64,000 nucleotides of DNA, taken from positions 1 through 64,000 of the forward strand of contig NZ_BDBI01000033.1 of NCBI RefSeq assembly GCF_001612905.1, read 5' to 3'. The translations under genes were made by a program, and so were the position numbers. Origin of the DNA: Nocardia ignorata NBRC 108230. GTDB lineage: Bacteria; Actinomycetota; Actinomycetes; Mycobacteriales; Mycobacteriaceae. Under the pieces are notes generated by a model that did no database searches, was not told where the DNA came from, and saw only the letters and a program-made list of their open reading frames with translations. Numbering within the stretch: position 1 is the first letter of the stretch; each line of letters begins with the position of its first letter. Shown in pieces: positions 1 through 7,999 of the stretch.

Positions 1-5
1 ATATT

Positions 6-368
6 TCAGCTCTTGCCGACCTCTTTGTTGTAGGCCTCGGTGATGTCGGCCGAGATGCGGCCGCGCGCGGAGACCTTGTGGCCCTTACGACGGGCCCATT
101 CACGAATTGCGGCGCTCTGCTCGCGGTCCATGGAAACGCGGCTCTTGCCCTGCGGCGCCGGCGTACCGGCGGCCTTGGTCCGGCGACGGCCACTCACGCG
201 ACGCGCGTTGGCGACCCACTCGTCCAGGCCTTCGCGCAGGCGCGCCGCATTTGCCTCCGACAGATCGATCTCGTACGACACCCCATCGATAGCGAACTCG
301 ATGGTTTCGTCCGCGATGGACTCACCGTCGACATCGTCGATCAGGCTAACGGTGACCTTCTTTGCCAT
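6..368 (-). CDS. lsr2: Lsr2 nucleoid-associated protein / xenogeneic silencer
   Basis: Lsr2 is the actinobacterial H-NS counterpart: it bridges DNA and silences AT-rich, often horizontally acquired genes. The 120-residue product has the usual family length. The N-terminal half (about 1-60) is the acidic beta-strand oligomerisation domain, followed by a basic linker (RRVSGRRRTK near 57-66). The C-terminal DNA-binding domain (about 78-120) contains the AT-hook-like RGR at 102-104. It lies 115 bp downstream of lysS on the same strand, the arrangement known in mycobacteria. The start ATG gives the typical MAKKVTV N-terminus. Assignment is secure. Confidence 0.97.
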   Translation of the reverse strand: MAKKVTVSLIDDVDGESIADETIEFAIDGVSYEIDLSEANAARLREGLDEWVANARRVSGRRRTKAAGTPAPQGKSRVSMDREQSAAIREWARRKGHKVSARGRISADITEAYNKEVGKS

Positions 369-483
369 GAGATGAACGTCCTCTCGAAATCGTCAAGCCT
401 GCCTCCAGGCCGAATACCCGAGGCAAGAATACCCCGAAATGCGAAATTTCCAACACGAGGCCTTCGCCCCGCGAATTCACAGG

Positions 484-2022
484 TCAGCGACTACTCGGGC
501 GCACAATGGGGAACAGGATCGTTTCCCGGATTCCCAAACCCGTGAGTGCCATCAACAAGCGATCGATTCCCATACCCGTTCCGGTGGTCGGCGGCATGCC
601 GTGTTCCATCGCGGTGAGGAAGTCTTCGTCGAGGACCATCGCCTCGTCATCGCCCGCCGCGCCGAGGCGCGCCTGGTCGACGAACCGTTCGCGCTGGATG
701 ACGGGATCGACCAACTCCGAATAGCCCGTGGCCAACTCGAAGCCGCGAACATAGAGATCCCACTTCTCCGTAACGCCGTCCTTGCTGCGATGCTGACGGG
801 TCAGCGGTGAGGTCTCGACGGGGAAGTCGCGAACGAAAGTCGGCGCGTAGAGCTTGTCGCCATAGACGTGTTCCCAGAGTTCTTCGACCAGTTTCCCGTG
901 ACCGTAGCCCTTGCCCGACGGAATTTCCAGACCGACCCGTTCGGCGAGTGCCAGCAATTCCTCGACAGTCGTTTCCGGAGTGACCTCCACACCGATCGAC
1001 TCCGACAGCGACGGATACATCTCGACCGTCGTCCACTCGCCACTCAGATCATATTCAGTACCGTCGGCAAGAGTCACCACGAGGGTGCCGAATGCCTCTT
1101 GTGCGACTTCCTGGACCAATTCCCGGATCATCGTCGCCGAGTCGTCGTAGGTGCCGTAGGCCTCATACGTTTCCAGCATCGCGAACTCGGGCGAATGGGT
1201 GGAGTCGGCGCCTTCGTTGCGGAAGTTCCGGTTGATCTCGAAGACCTTCTCCAGGCCGCCGACCACGCAGCGCTTGAGGAACAGTTCCGGCGCGATACGC
1301 AGGAACAGGTCCATGTCGAGGGCATTGGAATGGGTGACGAACGGGCGCGCGGCGGCACCGCCGTGGATGGTCTGCAGCATCGGGGTCTCGACCTCGAGGA
1401 AGCCACGGCGCTCGAGCGCCGTACGCAGCGCGCGGACCACGTTCACGCGGGTACGGGCCATTTCCCTGGCCTCGGGGCGCACGATCAGGTCGACGTAGCG
1501 CTGCCGGACGCGCGATTCCTCGTTCATTTCCTTGTGCGCCACCGGCAGCGGGCGAAGCGACTTGGCCGCCATCGACCACGAGTCCGCCATCACGCTCAAT
1601 TCGCCCGTGCGCGAGGAGATGACCTCACCGTGCACGAACACGAAATCGCCGAGGTCGACATCGGACTTCCAGGCGGCGAGCGCGTCGGCGCCGACACCAT
1701 TGAGGCTGATCATCGCCTGCAGTTTGGTTCCGTCGCCCTCCTGCAGGGTGGCGAAGCACAACTTGCCGGTATTGCGGACGAAAATGACGCGGCCGGCGAC
1801 ACCGACCTGCAGACCGGTTTGCGTATCGGGTTCGAGATCCGGGTAGGTGGAACGGATTTCGGCCAGCGTGTGCGTGCGCGGCACGACCACCGGATAGGCG
1901 TCACCACCGCCGGCGAGCAGCCGTTCACGCTTGTCCCGGCGAATCCGCATCTGCTCGGGGACATCGCTGTCCACGGCGGAACTGACGGCGCGGCCGGTCT
2001 CGGCGGAGTTAGGGGTGCTCAC
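484..2022 (-). CDS. lysS: Lysyl-tRNA synthetase, class II
   Basis: Attaches lysine to tRNA-Lys in the cytoplasm. The 512-residue protein has an N-terminal OB-fold anticodon-binding domain (roughly 50-160) and a class II catalytic core. Motif 2 reads FRNEGADSTHSPEF with the expected Arg and Glu, and motif 3 is GTGMGIDRLLM near the C-terminus. GTG start chosen because a TACTGT -10-like box (2031-2036) sits 8 nt upstream, consistent with a leaderless transcript. Upstream lies the rhodanese-CDO pair (46-bp gap), downstream lsr2. It resembles the housekeeping LysS and lacks the extra membrane domain of LysX. Confidence 0.97.
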   Translation of the reverse strand: MSTPNSAETGRAVSSAVDSDVPEQMRIRRDKRERLLAGGGDAYPVVVPRTHTLAEIRSTYPDLEPDTQTGLQVGVAGRVIFVRNTGKLCFATLQEGDGTKLQAMISLNGVGADALAAWKSDVDLGDFVFVHGEVISSRTGELSVMADSWSMAAKSLRPLPVAHKEMNEESRVRQRYVDLIVRPEAREMARTRVNVVRALRTALERRGFLEVETPMLQTIHGGAAARPFVTHSNALDMDLFLRIAPELFLKRCVVGGLEKVFEINRNFRNEGADSTHSPEFAMLETYEAYGTYDDSATMIRELVQEVAQEAFGTLVVTLADGTEYDLSGEWTTVEMYPSLSESIGVEVTPETTVEELLALAERVGLEIPSGKGYGHGKLVEELWEHVYGDKLYAPTFVRDFPVETSPLTRQHRSKDGVTEKWDLYVRGFELATGYSELVDPVIQRERFVDQARLGAAGDDEAMVLDEDFLTAMEHGMPPTTGTGMGIDRLLMALTGLGIRETILFPIVRPSSR

Positions 2023-2068
2023 ATTCGATAACAGTAGCGTGCACCGGAAAGGACCAGTGCGCCGCCCG

Positions 2069-2503
2069 TTACAACGAAGCCAGCGACTCCACTTCCCGGG
2101 CGAAGTGCGGCACCCCGATGCCTACGGTGAGCATGCCCGCCGACTTCAGCGCCTGATAACCGCCGATCAGATCGGTCGCGCGGTGCAATCCGAGTTCCTG
2201 AAGCGAGGCCGCGGCCAAACTGGACGTATAGCCCTCCGAGCAGAAAATGATCCACTCCACATCGTGGTCGCGCGCGAGCGACAACCGCGCCGACGACGTG
2301 GGATCCAGCCGCCATTCCAGCACATTGCGCTCTATCACCAGCGCACCCGGCAGAGAGCCCTCCCGAACACGCTGCGCGGCCGGGCGGATGTCGACCAGAA
2401 TGGCGCCTCGGGCCAGCGCGGCGGGGACGTCGTAGACATACAGCCTGCGCAGCTTGGCGCGCGCGTTGTCGAGCATCTGGTCAATCGACAAACGGCTCAT
2501 CAC
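2069..2503 (-). CDS. Rhodanese-like domain protein (sulfurtransferase)
   Basis: Single-domain rhodanese of 144 residues, the size of stand-alone sulfurtransferases. The fold elements are visible: ILVDIRP near 35-41, GALVIER as the strand before the substrate region, and the active-site loop FCSEGYTS around 84-91 with the persulfide-carrying Cys. C-terminal DLIGGYQALKSAGM is the usual closing helix. The start overlaps the stop of the cysteine dioxygenase gene by 4 nt (ATGA), so the two are translationally coupled. The pairing suggests handling of sulfane sulfur or sulfite made from cysteine; the exact substrate is inferred. Confidence 0.9.
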   Translation of the reverse strand: MMSRLSIDQMLDNARAKLRRLYVYDVPAALARGAILVDIRPAAQRVREGSLPGALVIERNVLEWRLDPTSSARLSLARDHDVEWIIFCSEGYTSSLAAASLQELGLHRATDLIGGYQALKSAGMLTVGIGVPHFAREVESLASL

Positions 2504-3090
2504 AGATCACCTTCGGGCTGGTCGGTGAGGACGGTTTCGGTGCGTCGCAGGGTGCCGTGGCCGGTCACCTCGTAATAGGACATGGCGGTCAGCGGCGGCG
2601 AATACGCGTGCACGCTGAGGGTGGGATCGAGCGGGCCCGCCGTCGCGTCGGCGGCGCGGACCACATCGTGGACCCAGCCGATCGGAAACGACGCCTGATC
2701 GCCCGCCGCGAGGGTGCGCTCGCGTAACTCGGTGCCATTCCAGCGGAATTCCGACAGTGCGCCGCTGAGCACGGTGAGCGCGCCGAGCGAACCGGCGTGG
2801 TCGTGCAATTCGGTGGGTTTCCCCGGCGTCCAGCTGATGAGCCAGACATCGACCTCGTCGTCGGCGATCAGGCGGGTGGCCCAGCGCTGTTCGGTCGGCC
2901 AGAGCCCGTCGGCGGGCAGCAGATGGTCGTAGCGACCGGCCAGGATATCCTCGGCGCCCTCGTCGGTGAGACGCAGCAGGTCGGCGGGGCGCAGCCGGGT
3001 GGGCAGGGCCGAAGCGACCGCGCGGTCGAGCGGCGGGGTCGCGGAGTATTCGTCACGGGCCGACGGCAGAGAAAGAACAGAGGAACGCAT
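2500..3090 (-). CDS. Cysteine dioxygenase (cupin family)
   Basis: Type I cysteine dioxygenase: a non-haem iron enzyme that oxidises cysteine to cysteine sulfinate. The 196-residue length matches bacterial members. The metal-binding cupin motif is ELHDHAGSLGALTVLSG around 95-112 (two His), and the third His is in SVHAYSPP near 166. A Shine-Dalgarno-like GGAG lies 8 nt before the ATG, downstream of an elaborate leader (see leader peptide and attenuator entries). The gene overlaps the rhodanese gene by 4 nt. Expression is probably tied to cysteine supply through the leader. The enzyme call is strong; the regulation is inferred. Confidence 0.92.
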   Translation of the reverse strand: MRSSVLSLPSARDEYSATPPLDRAVASALPTRLRPADLLRLTDEGAEDILAGRYDHLLPADGLWPTEQRWATRLIADDEVDVWLISWTPGKPTELHDHAGSLGALTVLSGALSEFRWNGTELRERTLAAGDQASFPIGWVHDVVRAADATAGPLDPTLSVHAYSPPLTAMSYYEVTGHGTLRRTETVLTDQPEGDL

Positions 3091-3117
3091 GAGCGCATCT
3101 CCAAGGAGTGAGAATCG

Positions 3118-3167
3118 GTCGAGGGGAAAACGTCAGCCTCGAACGGTCGAGGCAGGTCAGCCTCGAC
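3118..3167 (-). promoter_or_regulatory. Putative cysteine-responsive attenuator (four competing segments)
   Basis: Transcribed order (minus strand) is A GTCGAGGC (3160-3167), B GCCTCGAC (3146-3153), C TCGAGGC (3136-3142), D CCTCGAC (3118-3124). A pairs perfectly with B over 8 bp with a 6-nt loop. B can instead pair with C over 7 bp with a 4-nt loop. C can pair with D over 6 bp. A lies within the Cys-Cys-Arg-Gly codons of the leader peptide, so ribosome position there should decide between A:B plus C:D and B:C. No U-tract follows D, so control of translation or Rho access is likelier than intrinsic termination. Confidence 0.7.
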
Positions 3168-3198
3168 AACACTCCTGGGTGCTCACACGGAAAGACAC
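3157..3198 (-). CDS. Cys-Cys leader peptide upstream of cysteine dioxygenase
   Basis: A 13-codon ORF beginning with GTG and encoding (M)SFRVSTQECCRG, stop TGA. Two consecutive TGT cysteine codons are followed by CGA GGC TGA. The start lies 7 nt after a TANNNT -10 box, so the transcript is probably leaderless. Leaderless short ORFs rich in cysteine codons are known cysteine-responsive attenuators in mycobacteria, and CCR-containing leader peptides recur upstream of actinobacterial sulfur genes. Here the downstream genes are cysteine dioxygenase and a rhodanese, so the sensor would control cysteine catabolism or sulfur transfer. Confidence 0.75.
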   Translation of the reverse strand: MSFRVSTQECCRG

Positions 3199-3205
3199 GG
3201 GAGCG

Positions 3206-3211
3206 AGCTTA
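3206..3211 (-). promoter_or_regulatory. -10 box of the leader peptide promoter
   Basis: TAAGCT on the minus strand fits the actinobacterial TANNNT -10 pattern and ends 7 nt before the leader GTG. A weak -35-like TTGGCC lies 19 bp further upstream (3231-3236). Transcription would therefore start at or next to the GTG. Confidence 0.55.
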
Positions 3212-3245
3212 GCAGGCTCCCGCGTGGCCCGGCCAATGACCTGAA

Positions 3246-4028
3246 TCACTTCTTGTTGCGCTCGTAGACGTGGCGCAGACCGGTGAGGGTGAGATGCGGT
3301 TCGTGCTGGTCGATCGTTTCCGATTCCGGCACGATCAACGGCGCGCCCGTCCCGGTGGCGACCACGGTGACATCGGTACCGGCGAAGGCGTCGAATTCGT
3401 CGCGAATGCGGTCGATCAATCCGTCGACCAGACCGGCGAAACCGAAAACCGCACCGGATTGAATGCACTCCATCGTGTTCTTGCCGAGCACTGAGCGCGG
3501 CCTGGCCAGTTCGACGCGGCGCAACGCACTGCGTTCGACCAGTGCCTCCGTCGACACCTCGACGCCCGGCGCGATCACGCCACCGAGGAACTCGCCCTTG
3601 GCCGAGACCAGGTCGACACACGTGGCGGTGCCGAAGTCGACGACGATCGCCGGGCCGCCGAACCGGCGGAACGCGGCGAGGCAGTTGACGATACGGTCGG
3701 CGCCGACCTCCTTGGGATTGTCGACCAGTAGCGGAATGCCTGTCCGCACACCGGGTTCCACAACCACATTCGGCACATGCGACCAATAGCGGGCGAGCAT
3801 GATGCGCAGTTCCCGCAGCACCGGCGGCACCGTCGACAACGCCGAGACGCCGACCACCTGGTCGAGATCGGCACCGACAAGACCGCGCACCTGCATCGCG
3901 AACTCGTCGGCGGTGAGCAATGGATTGGTGTGAATACGCCAGTGCCGCACCAGTTTCGCGTGCTCCCCGAGACCGGAGAACAGGCCGAGTTCGATGGCGG
4001 TGTTGCGGACGTCGATCGTCAGCAGCAT
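3246..4028 (-). CDS. coaX: Type III pantothenate kinase
   Basis: Phosphorylates pantothenate, the first step from vitamin B5 to coenzyme A. The 260-residue protein has the ASKHA phosphate-binding motif MLLTIDVRNTAIELGLFSG at the N-terminus (DVRNT, the actinobacterial form of DxGNT). It also has GADRIVNCLAAF near 128-139, VVDFGTATCVDLV near 152-164, and GGVIAPGVE for substrate binding. It lies 18 bp downstream of panD in a panC-panD-coaX block, so pantothenate synthesis and its phosphorylation are co-transcribed. Type III kinases are usually not feedback-inhibited by CoA. Confidence 0.95.
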   Translation of the reverse strand: MLLTIDVRNTAIELGLFSGLGEHAKLVRHWRIHTNPLLTADEFAMQVRGLVGADLDQVVGVSALSTVPPVLRELRIMLARYWSHVPNVVVEPGVRTGIPLLVDNPKEVGADRIVNCLAAFRRFGGPAIVVDFGTATCVDLVSAKGEFLGGVIAPGVEVSTEALVERSALRRVELARPRSVLGKNTMECIQSGAVFGFAGLVDGLIDRIRDEFDAFAGTDVTVVATGTGAPLIVPESETIDQHEPHLTLTGLRHVYERNKK

Positions 4029-4046
4029 GTCCGACCCCCGCCGCGA

Positions 4047-4466
4047 TCAGGCGATCGACAGGGAACGCGGCGAGGTGAGCCCGGAACCCTCGGGCGCGTG
4101 GGCGGGATCGGCGCCGAGTTCGACGGGCCGGTTGCGGTCGTCGACGAAGACCACCTTCGGCGCGTACTCGCGCAGCTCGGCCTCGTCGAGCTGGCCGTAG
4201 GCGATGAGGATGACCAGGTCGCCGGGGTGCACGAGATGTGCCGCGGCGCCGTTGATCCCGATCACACCCGAACCGCGTTCGCCCGCGATCACATAGGTTT
4301 CGAGGCGGGCGCCGTTGTCGATGTCGACGATGCACACCTGCTCACCCTCGAGCAGGCCCGCCGCGTCGAGCAGGTTCTGGTCGACGGTCACCGAACCCAC
4401 GTAGTGCAGGTCGGCGTGGGTCACGGTGGCACGGTGGATCTTCGAGGTCATCATGGTGCGCAGCAT
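4047..4466 (-). CDS. panD: Aspartate 1-decarboxylase proenzyme
   Basis: Makes beta-alanine from L-aspartate for pantothenate synthesis. The 139-residue proenzyme has the self-cleavage site at Gly24-Ser25 (HYVGSVTVD), which yields the pyruvoyl cofactor at the new N-terminus of the alpha chain. Later strands GERGSGVIGINGAAAHLVHPGD are the conserved core. ATG at 4464-4466 was chosen because it places the GS site at 24-25 as in characterised PanD; longer extensions of the same frame run through panC and are shadows. The gap to panC is 14 bp and to coaX 18 bp. Confidence 0.96.
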   Translation of the reverse strand: MLRTMMTSKIHRATVTHADLHYVGSVTVDQNLLDAAGLLEGEQVCIVDIDNGARLETYVIAGERGSGVIGINGAAAHLVHPGDLVILIAYGQLDEAELREYAPKVVFVDDRNRPVELGADPAHAPEGSGLTSPRSLSIA

Positions 4467-4480
4467 CGGCTTCGCCTTTC

Positions 4481-5437
4481 TCAGTGCGCCTGCGGGGCAG
4501 GCAGGGAGTTCGCGTCGGGGTGCCCGTCGAGCTGGGCGCCGAGAACAAGGGGTGCGTTGTCGATCAGGCGGGTGCTGCCGACCTTGGCCGCGACGAGCAG
4601 GCGGGCGTTGCCCGATTCCGGGGCGGGGCCGAGGAGCGAGTCGCGCAGTTCGAGGTAGTCGACCTCGACACCGTCGGCCGAGTCGAGGACGGCGCGGGCG
4701 GCGGCGAGGACACCCTCGGGGCCGAGGCCCGCGGCGTGCCTGCCCGCGGCCAGGGCGGCCGACAGGGCGAGCGCCGATTCCCGTTGCGCCGCATCGAGAT
4801 AGCGGTTGCGCGAGGACAGGGCGAGACCGTCGGGTTCGCGGACCGTCGGGTAGGCGACGATCTTCACGTCGAAGTTCAGGTCGCGGACCATCTGGCGGAT
4901 CAAGGTGAGCTGCTGGTAGTCCTTCTCCCCGAAATACGCCTCCGAGGCGTGGGTGAGCTGCAGCAGTTTCGCGACGACGGTGAGCATGCCCGCGAAATGC
5001 GTCGGCCTGCTGCCGCCTTCGAGCTCGGCGCCGAGCGGGCCCGGGTGCACGGTGGTGCGCGGGCCGTCGGGGTACATCTCGTTGGCCGACGGCGCGAACA
5101 CCAGGTCGACGCCCTCGGCCGCGAGCAGTGCGAGGTCGGCGTCGAGGGTGCGCGGGTAGGCGTCGAGATCCTCGCCCGCACCGAACTGCAGCGGGTTGAC
5201 GAAGATCGACACGATCACGATCTGATTGGTGAGCCGCGCCTGCCGAACCAGCTGCAGGTGGCCCTCGTGCAGCGCGCCCATGGTCGGCACGAAACCGATG
5301 CTGCGGCCCGCCCCGCGCAACGCCTTGGCCACCGTGGACAGCACCTCGGGGCTGTGGTGCACGGTGAGCGCGCCGGGCTTGAACGCGCCGGTCGCCCGGG
5401 CGCCGCCCTGGTGGTGATGCACTTCTCGGGGTTCCAT
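4481..5437 (-). CDS. panC: Pantothenate synthetase (pantoate-beta-alanine ligase)
   Basis: Condenses pantoate and beta-alanine with ATP. The 318-residue product carries the nucleotidyltransferase HIGH-like motif PTMGALHEGHLQLV near 50-63, and FVNPLQFGAGEDLDAYPRT in the substrate region. VREPDGLALSSRN (around 200) replaces the KMSKS loop. The first 25-30 residues (HHHQGGARATGAF) are a poorly conserved extension, so the true start may be a little downstream. The start overlaps the stop of the upstream DUF2520 gene by 1 nt (TGATG), showing tight coupling. It forms an operon with panD and coaX. Confidence 0.96.
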   Translation of the reverse strand: MEPREVHHHQGGARATGAFKPGALTVHHSPEVLSTVAKALRGAGRSIGFVPTMGALHEGHLQLVRQARLTNQIVIVSIFVNPLQFGAGEDLDAYPRTLDADLALLAAEGVDLVFAPSANEMYPDGPRTTVHPGPLGAELEGGSRPTHFAGMLTVVAKLLQLTHASEAYFGEKDYQQLTLIRQMVRDLNFDVKIVAYPTVREPDGLALSSRNRYLDAAQRESALALSAALAAGRHAAGLGPEGVLAAARAVLDSADGVEVDYLELRDSLLGPAPESGNARLLVAAKVGSTRLIDNAPLVLGAQLDGHPDANSLPAPQAH

Positions 5438-6390
5438 CAGTGGCCTTTCTCGGCGAGCAGCTCGAGCAGAGCGGGATTGGTCCTGGCGAGTTCGGCCGTG
5501 CGCAACGACATGGCGCGATACGACGCGGCCAGGCGTTCGTCGAACGACTCGACGGCATTCAGGTGTGCGGCGACCGCGTCCACGTCGCCCCGGGCGACCG
5601 GGCCGGTGAGCGCGGCCTGACCACGGCGCAGCGCGTTGTCGAGCGCGGCGGAGACCAGCGGGCCGATGAGGCGCTCGGGCAGGCCGCCCGGTTGCTCGTC
5701 GACCACAGGCTGACCGAGCAGGCCCGGGCCCGACATCGCTTCGCGCAGCGCCGAAACCGCGTCGACGATGAGCGTGACCAGGTGATTGCTGCCGTGCGCG
5801 AGGGCCGCGTGATACAGCGTGCGCTGGTCCTCCTCGATCCGCACCGGCTCGCCGCCCATCTCGATCACCAGCGCCTGGGCGATGGCGTAACCGACCTCGT
5901 CGGCGGCGGTGATACCGAAACAGGCATTGGCGAGGCGGGCGATGTCCTCGTCGTGACCGGTGAAGGTCATCGCCGGATGAATCGCCAGGCCCAACGCGCC
6001 CTGCTCGGTGAGCGGGGCGAGCACACCGACACCATTGGCACCGGAGGTGTGCGCGACGATCGTGCCCGGCCGGACCACACCGGCCGAGGCCAGACCACGA
6101 ACCAACCCGGCCAGCTCGGCATCGGGCACCGCGAGCAGCAACAACTCGCTGCGCTGCGCCACCTGCTCCACCGGCAGGATCTGCGAATCGGGCAGCCGGG
6201 TGCGTGCCCGGTGCACGGAGGCATCGGAAATCGCGGCGACACCGAACACCACATGCCCGGCTCGCTCGAGCGCCACACCGAGCGCCGAACCCACCCGTCC
6301 CGCCGAGACGATTCCCACCGTCAGCCGTGCGGGCGCTGGATCGACACCTGAGTTCGCGCCATCAGAATCGACACTTCTCGAGGTCAACAT
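5437..6390 (-). CDS. Rossmann-like / DUF2520 domain protein (Rv3603c-like)
   Basis: 317 residues from the ATG at 6388-6390. The N-terminal NAD(P)-type Rossmann domain has the glycine motif GIVSAGRVGSALG. The C-terminal half (DUF2520) includes AIHPAMTFTG and YHAALAHGSNHLVTL, typical of this dehydrogenase-like family. It precedes panC with a 1-nt overlap. The fold resembles ketopantoate or pyrroline-carboxylate reductases, so a role in pantothenate synthesis is possible but unproven; genomes of this lineage keep the order DUF2520-panC-panD. The open frame continues upstream into the 116-bp repeat, but that extension is unlike the family and is not used. Confidence 0.88.
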   Translation of the reverse strand: MLTSRSVDSDGANSGVDPAPARLTVGIVSAGRVGSALGVALERAGHVVFGVAAISDASVHRARTRLPDSQILPVEQVAQRSELLLLAVPDAELAGLVRGLASAGVVRPGTIVAHTSGANGVGVLAPLTEQGALGLAIHPAMTFTGHDEDIARLANACFGITAADEVGYAIAQALVIEMGGEPVRIEEDQRTLYHAALAHGSNHLVTLIVDAVSALREAMSGPGLLGQPVVDEQPGGLPERLIGPLVSAALDNALRRGQAALTGPVARGDVDAVAAHLNAVESFDERLAASYRAMSLRTAELARTNPALLELLAEKGH

Positions 6391-6803
6391 TGTCCTCTCG
6401 ATTGCGTTCCAGTCCCGCTGTGCGGGTACCAGACGTACCGGTCGAGAATAACGGGCCCTACGCCCACCCCGCCACGCCCCCCGTCGTGATCTAGCACACC
6501 CGCCTCTCCGGGAATTCAGGCCGGACTCAGGGGCGGGGTGACGTGCGTCGGCGGCCAGACCATGTGCGCGGTTACGGTTGCCCGTCCCCGGTGAGTTACC
6601 CATGTCCTCACTGACCCGCCTCCCCGAGAATTCAGGCCAGGCTTATGCGCGGAGAGACTTGCGTCGGCGGCCAGACCATGTGCGCGGTTGCGGTTGCCCG
6701 TCCCCGGTGAGTTACCCATGTCCTCACCGAAGTGGGCGGGTGCGTGGCGGATTCAGCGGTGTGGTTCGGGTGGGTGGCCCGCTGGACGGTGATCTTGGTG
6801 CGG
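6391..6803. other. 413-bp gene-free region
   Basis: Holds the promoter side of the DUF2520-panC-panD-coaX block and a two-copy 116-bp direct repeat. No convincing ORF: the apparent peptides encoded by both repeat copies on the minus strand are a by-product of the duplication. Confidence 0.6.
6499..6730. repeat. 116-bp tandem direct repeat, two copies
   Basis: Copy 1 at about 6499-6614, copy 2 at about 6615-6730, period exactly 116 bp. Near-identical blocks include GAATTCAGGCC (6512 and 6628), the stretch around GCGTCGGCGGCCAGACCATG, and GTGAGTTACCCATGTCCTCA. The first third of the unit is more diverged. It lies between the pantothenate block and the next membrane-protein gene. Function unknown. 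Confidence 0.85.
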
Positions 6804-7931
6804 CTATGTGCGGGTGGACTCCGATTGGAGGTTGGCCATGATGTCGGCTACCGAGAGGCGGGTGCCTTCGGATTCGGCGCGACGGCGGCGGCGGGAGCTG
6901 GTGCCGACGGTGGGGGTGGCCGGTGTGGGGTTGGGGGCCGGGGACGGGCCGGAGTTCGGGGGGGCTTCGAAGGCGGATTCGGCGGTGGGGACCGTGGCCG
7001 GCTGTTCGGTCGCGGGCTCGGGGGTGAGGGAGCCGGTGGGTGCCGGGGTGGCCGTCGGGTCGGTGGCCGGGGTCGACGACTGGTCCGTGCCGTTCGACGC
7101 GGGGGCCGAGGGGGCGGGGTCGAGGGGGCGGCCGTCGTTGTCGACCTTGCGGGTGTGGGGGGCCGACAGGCGCGGGGGCGGGGTTTTGGTCGACGACGAC
7201 TTGGCCGGTTCGGGCTCCGGGGTCGACTGCTGGGACTCGGCGTATTCGTCGAGCTGCACGGCGGAGGTCTCGGCGGTGACCGGATCGTCGTAGGGGTCGG
7301 CGAAATTGGCCGACACCGGCTGCATGAAAACCGGTTTCAGGGCGCTGGGCGGTTGCTGCCAGGGGCCGAACCACGCGGCGGCGGCAGCCTCGTGGCTATC
7401 GTCGATCTCGGGCTCCGCCTCGTCGAAGGCGTCGAAATCGGCGTAGCCCGATCCGCCGCTCGGCAGGGCGTCGATGCGGACCGCGTCGGCCTGCAGGGCA
7501 GGCTGGTCATCGGGCAGGGCACCCTCGAACAGCACCTGCAGGTTCTGGCGCAGCAACGTGAGCTCCGCACGCAGGGCCGCGATCTCGGAAGCGTCGGCAC
7601 CCACTTCTGCGCGCACCCGCGCCTCGACACCCATCTCGTATTCGCGGCGGGCGTTGATCTCCCGCTCGAGCTGCAACTCGTACACCGTCTGCAGATCGCG
7701 CACCTTGGCCTTGTCGACGGCCGCGTCCTTGCGATAACGAGTGGCCGCGAGGGCGCCGATCACGGCCGCCCACAGCGCCGCTACCAGGCCGATCCGGACG
7801 AATTGCACATTGTCGCTGAAGACGAGGAAAACACTGGCTGTCAGGCCGAGGAGAAGGAGGGCGCCGATGAAGAGCTTTCCCGCGTCGTCCCGCCGTCGAC
7901 GGGGCGTGGTGCTACGGGAGGGTGAAACCAT
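6804..7931 (-). CDS. DUF6779-type membrane protein (Rv3604c-like)
   Basis: 375 residues from ATG at 7931. Two N-terminal membrane segments (about 20-40 and 46-64) are followed by an alpha-helical, probably coiled-coil stretch rich in Arg and Glu (EREINARREYEMGVEARVRAE). A long Pro/Thr/Ser/Ala-rich low-complexity region comes next. The basic tail SRRRRRAESEG ends in a short conserved-looking helix LSVADIMANLQSE. Position between DUF2520-panC and DUF3180-folK matches M. tuberculosis Rv3604c. Function unknown; the topology suggests an envelope or division-associated scaffold, which is inference. The longer open frame upstream is not used because it crosses the next gene. Confidence 0.82.
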   Translation of the reverse strand: MVSPSRSTTPRRRRDDAGKLFIGALLLLGLTASVFLVFSDNVQFVRIGLVAALWAAVIGALAATRYRKDAAVDKAKVRDLQTVYELQLEREINARREYEMGVEARVRAEVGADASEIAALRAELTLLRQNLQVLFEGALPDDQPALQADAVRIDALPSGGSGYADFDAFDEAEPEIDDSHEAAAAAWFGPWQQPPSALKPVFMQPVSANFADPYDDPVTAETSAVQLDEYAESQQSTPEPEPAKSSSTKTPPPRLSAPHTRKVDNDGRPLDPAPSAPASNGTDQSSTPATDPTATPAPTGSLTPEPATEQPATVPTAESAFEAPPNSGPSPAPNPTPATPTVGTSSRRRRRAESEGTRLSVADIMANLQSESTRT

Positions 7932-7999
7932 GGTGGCCAGGGTAGCCGGAAACAGCTGGTCGGCACACCGACAACGGGGGTGATTCCATTCGCAAGTTG

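Noticed and set aside
6391..6603. N-terminal extension of the DUF2520 protein reading through the 116-bp repeat
   Set aside because: The extension is Arg/Gly-rich, unlike the family, and the same peptide is encoded by the second repeat copy.
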